A stretch of DNA of 64,000 nucleotides, from contig NZ_JACHGT010000017.1 in the NCBI RefSeq assembly GCF_014202425.1, forward strand, positions 150,496-214,495, written 5' to 3'. Numbering within the stretch: position 1 is the stretch's first letter; each line of letters starts with the position of its first letter. The DNA comes from Phytomonospora endophytica (GTDB taxonomy: Bacteria > Actinomycetota > Actinomycetes > Mycobacteriales > Micromonosporaceae). The notes below the pieces were generated by a model. That model searched no databases and was not told the DNA's origin. It worked only from the letters and a program-made list of their open reading frames with translations. This document shows positions 8,989 to 18,232 of this stretch, in pieces. Position numbers and translations under genes: made by a program.

Positions 8989-9396
8989 GTGACCCTTGAT
9001 GTGCCGACGACCCCCAAGCCCTTGCCGTATCGAAGCAGCGGTCCGCTCGTTGAGTGTTTGCAGGGCCTCGCGCCGATGTTCGGCGCCCTCCGTTCGGGCC
9101 GCGACCGTAGCGCGTGCGATGCAGCCAAGGCATCCGACTACGTCACCCAGTTTGGGTGGGTGCGCCGTTTACTCGGTGAATTGATCGGCCACCCGTCCGC
9201 GTCTTCGGCGTTGGATTGGGTTCGGTGCGGTACCTTACGGTCGGCGACGCCGATGCAATGTGATCACGAAGCGGCCCGGTTCCATCGAAACATGAGGAAG
9301 ACTTGCCTGCCACACCGCTCCGACGACCCCAAGGGAAGCACGCAATGCATACGAATGCCTACCGGAACATCCCTGGTTTACAGGTTGTGCCGATGA
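8989..9396 (+). CDS. Doubtful ORF of 135 codons
   Basis: A GTG preceded by a GAGGAG ribosome site opens a frame with moderate GC at third positions, but no family features are visible and its last 50 nt overlap the start of the phosphatase gene. It may be a decayed or lineage-specific gene at the start of the lower-GC patch. The 286 bases before it (8703-8988) show nothing I can name. Confidence 0.25.
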   Translation: MTLDVPTTPKPLPYRSSGPLVECLQGLAPMFGALRSGRDRSACDAAKASDYVTQFGWVRRLLGELIGHPSASSALDWVRCGTLRSATPMQCDHEAARFHRNMRKTCLPHRSDDPKGSTQCIRMPTGTSLVYRLCR

Positions 9397-10160
9397 CTAA
9401 ACCAGCTACCACCGCCGATTACCTTGAGTTCGCGCTGTCCTTGGCTCGGCGCGCTGGAGGACTCATCGCCGACGCCTTCAACACGAACGTGCAGGCTGAC
9501 GTCAAAAGCGACGGCTCACCCGTAACGGAGGTGGACCGGGAGATCAACCGCCTGGTCATCGATGCGATCCAGGAGCGCCATCCTCATCACGCCATTCTGG
9601 GAGAAGAAGGCGCGGTGGGTTCCGGGAAAGAGGAATTCAAATGGATATGCGATCCTCTCGATGGCACAAAACCGTTTCTACTCGGCGTTCCGAACAGTGT
9701 CTTCATGATCGCTCTCATGCATGCCGGCAATCTACTTTTGGCCGTTGTCTACGATCCGTTCACTAAAAACATGTTTCATGCGATAAGGGGTCGGGGCGCA
9801 TACTGCAACAATGACAGAATTCACGTCAGCGAGCAGCGGCTCGATGAGGGATACGTCGTCTTGGGCACCGACTCCTATCCGTTCATCGAGGGAATCCTTA
9901 ACGCCGGTGGACGTGTCGAGCCCGTCTCGGGCAGCGGCTACAAGAGCATGATGATCGCCAAAGGCAGCGCGGTGGCCACGATCCGCCAGCAGGCCGACTT
10001 TCACGACGTCGCCCCTTCCGCGTTGATCGTCGAGGAGGCCGGCGGGAAGGTCACCGGGCTTGACGGCTCGCGACTGGTTCTCGACCGCGCGATCGGCGGA
10101 GCGATCATTTCCAATGGCGTCGCCCACGCCGAGCTCGTCGAACTCGCCCAAATGATCTAA
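9345..10160 (+). CDS. Inositol monophosphatase-family phosphatase (CysQ/HisN-like)
   Basis: The 271-residue Mg-dependent phosphatase has its metal ligands visible: the EE pair in ILGEEGA (near residue 90), DPLDGTKPF (DxxDGT motif near 104) and the C-terminal helix region DFHDVAPSALIVEEAGG. Substrates in this family include inositol phosphates, histidinol phosphate and PAP; the unusual GTKPF instead of GTxNF matches the histidinol-phosphatase/CysQ-like branches. I take the ATG after AAGGGAAG. Its stop overlaps the stop of the convergent HAD gene. Codons here are less GC-rich than in neighbours. Confidence 0.85.
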   Translation: MHTNAYRNIPGLQVVPMTKPATTADYLEFALSLARRAGGLIADAFNTNVQADVKSDGSPVTEVDREINRLVIDAIQERHPHHAILGEEGAVGSGKEEFKWICDPLDGTKPFLLGVPNSVFMIALMHAGNLLLAVVYDPFTKNMFHAIRGRGAYCNNDRIHVSEQRLDEGYVVLGTDSYPFIEGILNAGGRVEPVSGSGYKSMMIAKGSAVATIRQQADFHDVAPSALIVEEAGGKVTGLDGSRLVLDRAIGGAIISNGVAHAELVELAQMI

Positions 10161-11035
10161 GCCGTCAGCTCGTCCAAAAGCGTCAGCAGACCGAAGAGCG
10201 AGTCGACGATGTGATCGCAGAAGACATGGGCGCCAGTCCCTCGAATGTTCCCGCTGGCGAAACCAACACTGCGGATCCCCGCGAGTCGAATGCTGCATAC
10301 GCCGGCCGCGCTGTCGTCGACCGCCACAGCGTGGCGCAGGGCGGTGGGATCCAGCTGGGCTCCGCGCGTCGCGGCTTCCAGATACGGCCACGGATGCGGC
10401 TTCCCCGCGTTGGCACCGAACGGGCGTAGCCAACTGCTCCGCATCGGCGCACACCACACGCCGTCGCAGACCTCGGATCCACTGGCGCATGCCAGATGGT
10501 GGGCGATGACCTCAAGCCCGACCCCGGCTTTTCGCTCGTTGCCGTTCGTTACCAGAATCAAAGGGACATCGTGCCTGCGAGCCCAGTCCCTCACCTCCCC
10601 GAATCCGGGCTCTAGAGAGATCTCCGCGGCGAGGGCGGGAATCGATCGGGTGAAGTAGAGGGCCTCGCAGACCTGCTCGTAGGTGGCCGCCAGCTCGGTC
10701 AGGCTCGCATCTAACGCATAGCGGCGCATGATGTGGGCTAAGTGCGTTCGCGTCGGCGCCCCCTGCAAGAGGATCCGATCCTCAGCCCGCAGGCGAATGT
10801 CGTTTCCGCCCGCGGCTCGTGCGGTCGCTTCGAGGATGTCGATCCAGAACTGTTCGCTTCTGAGGGTCGTCCCGTCAAGATCCATGAAAATGGCGGTCGG
10901 CGGGCCGGGCGGGCCGGACCAGTGGGGCATGGCGTAGGAGGCACTGACGCCATCCGGTCCGCTGATGGTGACCTGGGTGCCATCAGTGATGCGGATCCCC
11001 AGCGCGGTGAGGGCGGGGCTGGTGTCGTGCGACAA
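10157..11035 (-). CDS. HAD-superfamily hydrolase
   Basis: The 292-residue protein has a HAD core: motif I FMDLDGTTLRS near residue 50, motif II ILVTNGNERK (Thr) near 161, and motif IV VAVDDSAAGV near 240. It would be an aspartyl-phosphate phosphatase of a small metabolite. About 48 residues precede motif I, which is longer than usual. The start is TTG, supported by a strong GGAGG 9 nt upstream and by lying 6 nt after the stop of the membrane-protein gene. It faces the inositol-phosphatase gene, stop to stop. Confidence 0.82.
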   Translation of the reverse strand: MSHDTSPALTALGIRITDGTQVTISGPDGVSASYAMPHWSGPPGPPTAIFMDLDGTTLRSEQFWIDILEATARAAGGNDIRLRAEDRILLQGAPTRTHLAHIMRRYALDASLTELAATYEQVCEALYFTRSIPALAAEISLEPGFGEVRDWARRHDVPLILVTNGNERKAGVGLEVIAHHLACASGSEVCDGVWCAPMRSSWLRPFGANAGKPHPWPYLEAATRGAQLDPTALRHAVAVDDSAAGVCSIRLAGIRSVGFASGNIRGTGAHVFCDHIVDSLFGLLTLLDELTA

Positions 11036-11041
11036 CGGACG

Positions 11042-11662
11042 CTACCTCCGCTTTTTGCGGACTACCGGTTCCTTGGCGGCATCCGGCTGCACCGCACTCG
11101 ACTCCTCGTAGCCACGTTCGATGGCCCGGCAGTAACGCCTGAAGCGCTGCTCGACCTGAAGCAGCGTCAGCACGAGCGCCAGACTGGCCGCGACGAGCGC
11201 GCAGACACGTGCCCCGGTCGCGTGGCGTGCAAGGGAGGCGATCAGGCCCGGCAGCAGAAGCAGCAGGCAGAGACACAAGACCCGCTCGATCCGCATTCGC
11301 TTCAGCTGCGACTCGACCTCCAGGTAGAGGTCGGGATTTCGGGCCATTATGGCCGTTCGCATGCGGCCGTGCGATATCGGTACCGCACGGGATCGCTTGA
11401 CCTTGTTCAGCCGCCACTCGAATGCCAGCCGACTCATATTCTCCGCGAAAGTGCCCGCGGCATAGGCGAAGGCCGATCCTACGACGAACAATAAGGCGTC
11501 GGAGGGCGCACCGGCGAGGCCTCCGGTCAGCTGCTTCCAGACTCGGGCGGCCTCCGCGGGGAAGAACGCGTTGAAGGGCAGCACCAGCGCCGTCGTGAAC
11601 AGCACCCCGGCTATAACGAACTCGATCACATTCGACAGGAATCTTCCGAGAGTCTCGGTCAC
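11042..11662 (-). CDS. Four-helix membrane protein of unknown function
   Basis: The 206-residue protein has four hydrophobic segments (about residues 12-30, 55-75, 125-145 and 150-167), with a basic cytoplasmic stretch between the second and third and a Lys/Arg-rich C-terminus. I recognise no family. It is the first gene of a two-gene operon with the HAD hydrolase, separated by only 6 nt, so the two likely act together. Confidence 0.7.
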   Translation of the reverse strand: MTETLGRFLSNVIEFVIAGVLFTTALVLPFNAFFPAEAARVWKQLTGGLAGAPSDALLFVVGSAFAYAAGTFAENMSRLAFEWRLNKVKRSRAVPISHGRMRTAIMARNPDLYLEVESQLKRMRIERVLCLCLLLLLPGLIASLARHATGARVCALVAASLALVLTLLQVEQRFRRYCRAIERGYEESSAVQPDAAKEPVVRKKRR

Positions 11663-11993
11663 GCTCTGAGCCCCGCTCGGTCGGCCGACCGATCATCCCC
11701 AGTGGACCGGTTCAGGCAACATGTAGCGAGAACTTTAGCAGAGGATGCGGATCGACCGACTTCGTCTGTCCCCATGGCGACACCGACGCTATTGCAAACC
11801 ATTGGCAACGGGCGCCGGTTTGCGAGAGGCCATCCGTATCCTCACGACTCGGCCACCCTCGAATGGACCTTCCGCACCCCGCCGCACGACACGGGACGCA
11901 CAACGGACCCGCTTCGACGACGTTCCCATGAGGACTGATCTCGAAGCTCCGGGCCGGACGCCGCCACCCCCACGACGCCCGGGTCCCGGCCCT
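11663..11993. other. Intergenic stretch without visible gene
   Basis: About 330 bases between the membrane protein start and the end of the lipoprotein pseudogene. Frames here lack the third-position GC pattern and ribosome sites. It must hold the promoter of the membrane-protein/HAD operon. Confidence 0.5.
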
Positions 11994-12664
11994 TCACCCC
12001 AGCGGCGGCGCCGTGACCGCCAGGCAGTTGTCCCGCGTGAGCCTGTCGGCTATCGCCGCGCAGAACGCGGTGTCGGCGGGGAGCCCGACGTCGTCGGCGA
12101 CCTCGAACGCCACAGCCGCGATCAGCGTCCCGCCGGCGTCCAGCGACGGGTCCACCGAGCTGGCGGCGTCGCCCCAGCGCTGTTCGTGCCACGCGTTGTC
12201 GGCGACCGTCTCGGGCCGGGTGATGACCTTCGGCGGGAGCGCGCACTCGCTGGTGAAGGTGTCGATCTCGCCCGGTCCGCAGGCGTCGCCCGCGGCGGGG
12301 AAGCGCAACTCGAAGTCGTTATAGGTCAAGCTGACGTTCTCCACACCGCGATCGGCGGCCTCGCCGGTCACCGCGATGTAGATCACCAGCACGTGCGTGC
12401 CCGCGGCGGCGACCCGATCGGCCAGCTCCACCCCCCACGCGGTGTCGACGGTCTTGAGCCGCAGGCGGTACGGCGACGCCCCGTACTCGGCGTACAGCAG
12501 TTCCTCGCCGGGGAAATCGGCGAAGGAGGTATAGGCCGGGCCGGCCGGCGCGGAGGACGAGTCCTCCTGCGCCGTGCCGCCATCGGAGAAGGGCGCGACG
12601 TCATCGAACAACCGGCGAGGAGCAGCAGCGCGAGGCCCAGCACGGAAAGAGAGCGGACAGACAT
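11994..12664 (-). pseudogene. Lipoprotein gene broken by a one-base frameshift
   Basis: Translation from ATG gives a lipoprotein signal (MSVRSLSVLGLALLLLAGCS) and then loses frame. The mature part, closely parallel to the upstream paralogue (YTSFADFPGEELLYAEYG against YSTFADYPGEEMLYTDG), continues in another frame from just after the lipobox. Restoring one G in the sequence encoding CS-D-D (near 12604-12606) would rejoin them as GCSDDVAP, matching the paralogue's GCSDDGRP. The start ATG overlaps the paralogue's TGA by one base, so the pair was co-translated. A phase-variable or sequencing-error explanation cannot be excluded. Confidence 0.7.
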
Positions 12665-13350
12665 CAGCTTCGCGCCCCTTTCGGTGCGGGGACGGCGATG
12701 CAGTTGTCGTACTCCATCAGAATCGAGTCGCCGCCGCCGCAGAACTCGATCGCATCGGTCGCCTCGAAGTCGTCCCGGACGGTGAAGGCCACGACCCCGG
12801 CCGCCGTCTCGCCCGCATCGAGAGGGATACCCGCCAGACCCGCCTCTTCCCATTCGTACGTGCCCCAGTCCCGGTAGGGGACGTCCCAGAGGTACGAGGT
12901 GAGGGTGGCGTTGTCGTGACAGATCTCCTCCATCGACGCTTCCCGGCCGCCGAGCTTGTCGCGCACGCAGTCGTCACCCGATCCGAATCGCAGCCCCAGC
13001 GACATGGCGTTCAGGTACGCCTCCTCCACGCCCCGGTCCGCCAGTTCGCCGGTCACCACGACATAGACCGCGAGATAGTGGGATCCGATCTGCGCCGAGG
13101 TGCCCGCCAACTCGGTGAGCCAGGCGGCCTCCACGGCCTTGACCCGTACCCGGTACGAATCACGGCCGTCGGTGTACAGCATCTCCTCGCCGGGATAGTC
13201 GGCGAACGTCGAGTACGAAGGCGGAGCGGGGCTGGACGACTCCACCGCCTGCGCCGTCGATTCGTCCGACGACGGCCGGCCGTCGTCGGAACAGCCTGCG
13301 AGCACCACGAGCAGCCCCAGCGCGAGCGTGGAGATGGAACGAACGGACAT
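12664..13350 (-). CDS. Putative secreted lipoprotein
   Basis: The 228-residue lipoprotein has a 16-18-residue hydrophobic signal ending in the lipobox LVVLAGC, then a Ser/Ala/Pro-rich linker and a mature domain with several Cys and Asp/Glu-rich stretches. It would be anchored outside the membrane. It has no recognised family but a frameshifted paralogue directly downstream. The ATG follows GAGGAA; a TTG four codons earlier is less likely. It is divergent from the AfsR-type gene with 146 bp between. Confidence 0.75.
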   Translation of the reverse strand: MSVRSISTLALGLLVVLAGCSDDGRPSSDESTAQAVESSSPAPPSYSTFADYPGEEMLYTDGRDSYRVRVKAVEAAWLTELAGTSAQIGSHYLAVYVVVTGELADRGVEEAYLNAMSLGLRFGSGDDCVRDKLGGREASMEEICHDNATLTSYLWDVPYRDWGTYEWEEAGLAGIPLDAGETAAGVVAFTVRDDFEATDAIEFCGGGDSILMEYDNCIAVPAPKGARS

Positions 13351-13496
13351 CGGTTTCCTCAATCTGTGTCTTCGCGCCGCCCTCGCGGCCGACGCCAGCG
13401 ACTATGACCTCGACCGGCTTCACATCGGCTTCATCGCACCCGACGACGGAATCCGCCCTGGTGAATCGGTGAGTTCGGCGGGACTAGAGTGGCCAG

Positions 13497-16337
13497 GTGT
13501 CAGACCTCGCCCACACCGACGTCAGCACCACCCCGCCCGGCGGCACCATCGAGTTCGGCGTACTCGGGCCGTTGCGAATCACCTCCGGCGGCACCGAACT
13601 GAAGATGACGTCACCGCGTTCGCGCGCCTTCCTGGCCCTGCTATTGCTCAACCCGGGACGGCAGGTAAGCCTCTACACCTTCGCCGATGCGATCTGGGGC
13701 GCCGATCTGCCGCAGAACCCACGACGTGCGGTGCAGTTGTGCGCCGTACGGGTCCGCGCCCAGCTCGATCGGATCGGCGCCGGCGAGCTCGTGGTGACCT
13801 GCCCCGACGGCTACCGGCTCGATGTCCCGCCGGAGCGCACCGACCTCGGCCTTGTTGAAGCCCGGCTGCGCGAAGCCGACGCGGCCGCCGACGAGGGCCA
13901 CACCGAACGTGAGCTGGCCGCGGTCACCCTGGCGCTCGCCTTGTGGCGCGGTGACCCTTTAGCCGACGTGCCTTCCGATGTGCTGCACCGTGAAATGGCG
14001 CCCGGCCTGCGCGAACAGCAACTGCGGCTGGTGGAACGCCGCGTCGACATCCTGCTGCGCAACGGAACCGTCGCCGACCTCGTCAGCGAACTGACCACCC
14101 TCACGGCGCGCCATCCGCTGCGGGAAGGATTCTGCGGGCGGCTCATGCTCGCGCTCCACCGCCTTGGACGGCGCGGCGAGGCCCTCGACGTCTACCACCG
14201 CTTCCGCCGCCTGTTGCGCGAGGAGTTCGGGACCGACCCCGGCGAAGCGCTGCAAGACCTGCACGCCACGATCCTGACCAGCCGGCCCGACACCGGCCCC
14301 GACGTGGCCCGCCTCCCCCTCCCGGTCCCGCGCGAACTCCCCTCCGACCTGCCCTCCTTCGCCGGACGTACCGAGCAGCGGACCGCACTCGACGGCCTGC
14401 TCGCGATGGTGGACACCTCGCCCGGCCCGGTCATCGGCGTGGTCACCGGGACCGCCGGGGTCGGCAAGACCTCCCTGGCCGTCCACTGGGCACGCGGGAT
14501 CGCCGACGAGTTCCCCGACGGGCAGCTGTTCGCCGACCTGCGCGGCTACCACCCCGGCCAGGCACTGTCGGCACATCGCGTCCAGTCCCGTTTCCTGCGC
14601 GCCCTCGGCGTCCGAGGCGAGAACATCCCCACCGACCCCGACGAACTGACCGCCCTCTACCGCTCCACCCTCGACGGCCGCCGCATGCTCCTGATGCTCG
14701 ACAACGCCGGCAGCGCCGACCAGGTCCGCCCCCTGCTGCCCGGAACGGCGGGCTGCCTCGTCGTGATCACCAGCCGCGACGTGCTGATCAGCCTGATCGC
14801 CAGCGACGGCGCCCACCGCGTCAACCTCGACCTGTTCAGCCTCACCGAGGCCCGCGAACTGCTCACCCGCCGGCTCGGTCCCCGGCGGCTGGCCGTCGAG
14901 GCGCGGGCGGCCGACGACATCATCGCCGCCAGCGCCCGCCTCCCACTGGCACTCGCGATCGCCGCCGCCCGAGCCGTCATCGACGGCGACACCCGGCTCA
15001 GCGTCCTCGCCGCGCAACTGCGAGACGGACTCGACGCCTTCGACACCGACTCGGCCACTACCGACGTCCGCGCGGTCTTCTCGTGGTCCTACCGGGCCTT
15101 GAGCGCCGACGCCGCCCGCATGCTGCGACTGCTGGGGCTGCACCCGGGACCGCAGGTGACGATGGCCGCCGCAGCGAGCCTCGCCGGACTGTCCCCCGAA
15201 GAAGCCGAGGTGAAGCTGGCAGAACTCGCCCGCGCGCACCTCGTCATCGAACAGCGCCCCGGCCGCTTCGCCCTGCACGACCTGATGCGGGAGTACGCCG
15301 TCGAACTGGCCGCCGCGGAAGACGCCGGGACCGACCGCGATCGGGCCGTCCGGCGACTGCTGGACCACTATCTGCACAACGGATACACCGCCATCAACGT
15401 CATCGACCCGATGCTGACCGGGGAGGGGCCCGCCGACGCGCTGCCCGAGGTCGTGCTGGAGAAGATGTCCGACCGCGAAGCCGCCATGCACTGGATCACG
15501 GCCGAGCAGGAGGTGCTCGTGTCCATCCTGGACTGGGCCGCCGACGCCGGATTCGACCGGCAGGTATGGCAACTGGTGTGGGTCCTGGTCCCGTACTTCG
15601 ACCGGCACGGCAACTCCGCGCAGTGCGTCAAATGCCTGCGGGCGGCACTGAAGGCCGGTGAACGGCTCGGTGAACCGCTCATGCGGGCACGAGCGCATCG
15701 CGGCCTGGGAAACCTCTACTTCAGGACGGCACAGGTCGAAGACGCCGAACGGCACCTCGAAACGGCGCTGGCGCTCTACCGCGACAACCGCGACGAGTTC
15801 GGCGAGGCGCACGTCGAAATGGGCCTGGCGGCCTTCCGCGAACACCAGGGCCGGCACCCGGAAGCGCTGGAGCACGCCCTGCGCGCACTGGAACTGCACC
15901 GACGGCTGGGGGACGCCGGCTCCCACGCCAACGCCCTCAACTCCGTGGCCTGCTGCTACATCCAGGTCGGACAGCACCAACTGGCCCTCGACCACGGCCG
16001 CCGGGCCCTGGCCGCCTTCCGGGAGCTCAAAGCCCCCGACGCCGAATCGGCCGCCCTGGACACCATCGGCGACGCCTACCAGAAGCTGAGGCGATTCACC
16101 GACGCGATCGACAGCTATCACGAGGCGATCCGCCTGGCCCGGCAGACGGAGAACCGCGCCTACGCGGCCCGCAGCCTCATCAACCTCGGGGACACCTACG
16201 AGGCCATGAACGACCCCGACGCGGCTCGCCGCGCTTGGCGCGAGGCCGAGTCCATTGTGGAGGAGATCCGGCACCCGTTCCTCGAAACGGTGCGGGCCAG
16301 ACTCGCCGGTTCGGCCGCGCGCAACGGGTCGGGCTAG
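13497..16337 (+). CDS. AfsR/SARP-family regulator with NB-ARC and TPR domains
   Basis: The 946-residue regulator has an N-terminal OmpR-like DNA-binding domain (GVLGPLRITSGG near residue 20) and a BTAD domain to about 260. A STAND-type NTPase follows, with P-loop GTAGVGKTSLAVHWA near 320 and Walker B-like LLMLDNAG near 400. C-terminal TPR repeats run from about 720 to 930. Proteins of this design activate secondary-metabolite or differentiation genes on sensing an effector through the TPR. GTG start. A second protein of the same design lies about 5 kb downstream. No target is evident next to it. Confidence 0.9.
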   Translation: MSDLAHTDVSTTPPGGTIEFGVLGPLRITSGGTELKMTSPRSRAFLALLLLNPGRQVSLYTFADAIWGADLPQNPRRAVQLCAVRVRAQLDRIGAGELVVTCPDGYRLDVPPERTDLGLVEARLREADAAADEGHTERELAAVTLALALWRGDPLADVPSDVLHREMAPGLREQQLRLVERRVDILLRNGTVADLVSELTTLTARHPLREGFCGRLMLALHRLGRRGEALDVYHRFRRLLREEFGTDPGEALQDLHATILTSRPDTGPDVARLPLPVPRELPSDLPSFAGRTEQRTALDGLLAMVDTSPGPVIGVVTGTAGVGKTSLAVHWARGIADEFPDGQLFADLRGYHPGQALSAHRVQSRFLRALGVRGENIPTDPDELTALYRSTLDGRRMLLMLDNAGSADQVRPLLPGTAGCLVVITSRDVLISLIASDGAHRVNLDLFSLTEARELLTRRLGPRRLAVEARAADDIIAASARLPLALAIAAARAVIDGDTRLSVLAAQLRDGLDAFDTDSATTDVRAVFSWSYRALSADAARMLRLLGLHPGPQVTMAAAASLAGLSPEEAEVKLAELARAHLVIEQRPGRFALHDLMREYAVELAAAEDAGTDRDRAVRRLLDHYLHNGYTAINVIDPMLTGEGPADALPEVVLEKMSDREAAMHWITAEQEVLVSILDWAADAGFDRQVWQLVWVLVPYFDRHGNSAQCVKCLRAALKAGERLGEPLMRARAHRGLGNLYFRTAQVEDAERHLETALALYRDNRDEFGEAHVEMGLAAFREHQGRHPEALEHALRALELHRRLGDAGSHANALNSVACCYIQVGQHQLALDHGRRALAAFRELKAPDAESAALDTIGDAYQKLRRFTDAIDSYHEAIRLARQTENRAYAARSLINLGDTYEAMNDPDAARRAWREAESIVEEIRHPFLETVRARLAGSAARNGSG

Positions 16338-16339
16338 GC

Positions 16340-16470
16340 ACCGTCGCCGCCGCACTCAACACCCGCCCACGCAAAACGCTCGACTGGGAAACCCCAGCCG
16401 AGCGCCTCGCCACACTCCTCGCGGCCAGCCAAAACCAACCACGTGTTGCCACGGCCCCTGGAATCCACCA
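16340..16470 (+). mobile_element. IS30-family transposase C-terminal remnant
   Basis: Directly after the AfsR-type stop the plus strand encodes VAAALNTRPRKTLDWETPAE and then RLATLL, the well-conserved C-terminal end of IS30-family transposases (ALNxRPRKTLGWKTPAE). The usual stop after a VATTP-like end is changed and no terminal repeat or rest of the gene is present. This is a scrap of a former insertion. Confidence 0.65.
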
Positions 16471-16497
16471 TTCGCCCGGGCCGCTTCCCGTTCGGGG

Positions 16498-16875
16498 TCA
16501 CGCGATGAGCAGCAGCGCGCCGATCACGAGCATGGCCAGCGCGGTGGCGGCGTGCACGCCGTAAGCGGTCGCCTTGGGGCCCTTGGCGCGCAACACGATC
16601 AGCGCGTCTCCGGCCGGTACGACGGTGGCGGCCAGCATGACCGCGGCCAGCAGGTGGGGCGTCCCGCCGATCAGGACGACCAGGATGACCAGTCCCAGCC
16701 CGATGTCGCGCATGGCCTTGACCCGAAGCCACGAACGAAATGTGGGGTCGTCGGTGTCGGTCCCGGGAATGCCGAATCCGGCGGAGGCCTTCGGCACCCA
16801 GAACGGAGCGGTGCCCATGAATACGACGCCCACGCCGGTCAGCCCGGCGAGCACGGTGGCGATGGTGGTGAGCAT
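16498..16875 (-). CDS. DUF4267-like small membrane protein
   Basis: The 125-residue protein has four hydrophobic helices and the pattern FGIPGTDTDDPTFRSWLRVKAMRDIGLGL, shown here only to mark the loop between helices 1 and 2, typical of the DUF4267 family. Function unknown. It is the last gene of a three-gene operon behind the alpha/beta hydrolase and flavin oxidase (7 nt after the oxidase stop), probably under MarR control. Confidence 0.75.
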   Translation of the reverse strand: MLTTIATVLAGLTGVGVVFMGTAPFWVPKASAGFGIPGTDTDDPTFRSWLRVKAMRDIGLGLVILVVLIGGTPHLLAAVMLAATVVPAGDALIVLRAKGPKATAYGVHAATALAMLVIGALLLIA

Positions 16876-16882
16876 TGGTTCC

Positions 16883-18232
16883 TCAATCCTTGGCGGGGGC
16901 GATGTTGTGGTTGAGACGGAAGGTGTTGTGGGGGTCGTAGACGGCCTTGATCTCGCTGAGTCGCCGATAGTCGGCGGGGCTGTAGGCGGCGCGGACCTGG
17001 GACGCGGCGCCGTGACCGCTGAGGTAGTTGAGGAACCGGCCGCCGGTGTCCCACGGACCAAGAGCCGCGATGATGCGCTCGTGCGCGGTACGGATCCGGC
17101 TCAGCTCGGCGCTTGCGAGTGGGGACACCAGGTTGAGCAGGAACCGCGCGTCCCGGTTGCCGACGGCGTTGGGGATGGCCGGCGGCCGCGCCATCGCCCC
17201 GCCGAGGTGACGCAGCTCGACGATGTGCGGCGTCGGCTCCTGTTCCAGCAGTGCCGGCAGCGCGTCGGAGTTCAGATCGCCGAGCATGGCGGTGGACGAT
17301 TCGGCGGCGGTCGGCGCGACGGGATCGTTGTGGATGACACCGGAGTCGGCGAAGGCCATCTTCCCGACGGTGTCGATCATCGTCCCCAGCGTCCGCAGTG
17401 GCGCGACCAGGCTCTCGGCGGTGGCCAGATCGCCTGCGGTGTAGGAGATGCGGATGTGGACCGTCCGGCGTCCACGCAGGGGCTCGGGGATCGCGGGCAG
17501 GTTCGGCGACAGGATCGAGGCGATGGAGGAGTTCATCGCCTCGGGGACCGTCGCGGTCCATTGGAGGTAGGCGTCGAAGATCTCGGCGGTCCGCTCACCG
17601 GAGAAGATCAGGGTGCCGCCGTAGATGGTCGTGACCGGCACGAGGTCGATCTCCATCCCGGTCACCACGCCGAAGTTGTCGCGGCCACCGCGCAGGGCCC
17701 AGAACAGGTCGGGTTCATTGTCGGGGGTGACGTGCCGCAGGTGGCCGTCTGCCGTGACGACGTCGAGGGAGCGCACATGGTCGGCGGCGTAGCCGTAGGT
17801 CCGCGACAGCAGCCCCAGACCACCGCCGAGTGTGTAGGAGACCGCGCCGACGTGCGGTGCCGAGCCGGACAGTGGAGCCAGCCCGAACGGCGCGGTCTCG
17901 CTGACCACCTGGTTCCAGCGCGTCCCGGCGGCGACCCACGCGGTCGCCGCGTCGGGATCGACCCGGACGGCGGCCATGCGCTCGGTGGTGATCAGGACGC
18001 CGCCTTCGGCGGCGACGGCGGCCGAGGCGTGTCCTGTGCCCTGCACGGCGACGGGAAGTCCGTGGTCGGCGGCGTGCTTCACGGCCGCCTGCACGTCGGC
18101 GGGGGTGGCGGCGCCCACCACCAGGTCGGGGCGGTGCGCGCGGGCGGTCTGCCAGCCGGTGCGCTCGGCGTCGTAACGCTCGTCATCGGGGGTGAGGACG
18201 GGGCCGGTGAACCGCTCGGTCAGCTGCTTCAC
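16883..18232 (-). CDS. FAD-linked oxidase (BBE/PCMH type)
   Basis: The 449-residue flavoprotein oxidoreductase has an N-terminal FAD-binding PCMH domain, with VQGTGHASAAVA holding the candidate flavin-attachment His near residue 68 and a GGRDNFGVVTG motif near 190. A C-terminal berberine-bridge-enzyme segment (YDPHNTFRLNHNI) follows. Relatives oxidise sugars, alkaloids or polyketide alcohols; the substrate is unknown. It overlaps the alpha/beta hydrolase stop by 4 nt, so the two are co-translated. No signal peptide, so it is cytosolic. Confidence 0.87.
   Translation of the reverse strand: MKQLTERFTGPVLTPDDERYDAERTGWQTARAHRPDLVVGAATPADVQAAVKHAADHGLPVAVQGTGHASAAVAAEGGVLITTERMAAVRVDPDAATAWVAAGTRWNQVVSETAPFGLAPLSGSAPHVGAVSYTLGGGLGLLSRTYGYAADHVRSLDVVTADGHLRHVTPDNEPDLFWALRGGRDNFGVVTGMEIDLVPVTTIYGGTLIFSGERTAEIFDAYLQWTATVPEAMNSSIASILSPNLPAIPEPLRGRRTVHIRISYTAGDLATAESLVAPLRTLGTMIDTVGKMAFADSGVIHNDPVAPTAAESSTAMLGDLNSDALPALLEQEPTPHIVELRHLGGAMARPPAIPNAVGNRDARFLLNLVSPLASAELSRIRTAHERIIAALGPWDTGGRFLNYLSGHGAASQVRAAYSPADYRRLSEIKAVYDPHNTFRLNHNIAPAKD

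Noticed and set aside
13959..16355. Very long open frame antisense to the first AfsR-type gene
   Set aside because: It mirrors the sense codon pattern of a clear AfsR-type protein, has a low-complexity Gly/Val/Gln-rich translation and no ribosome site. High GC alone explains it.
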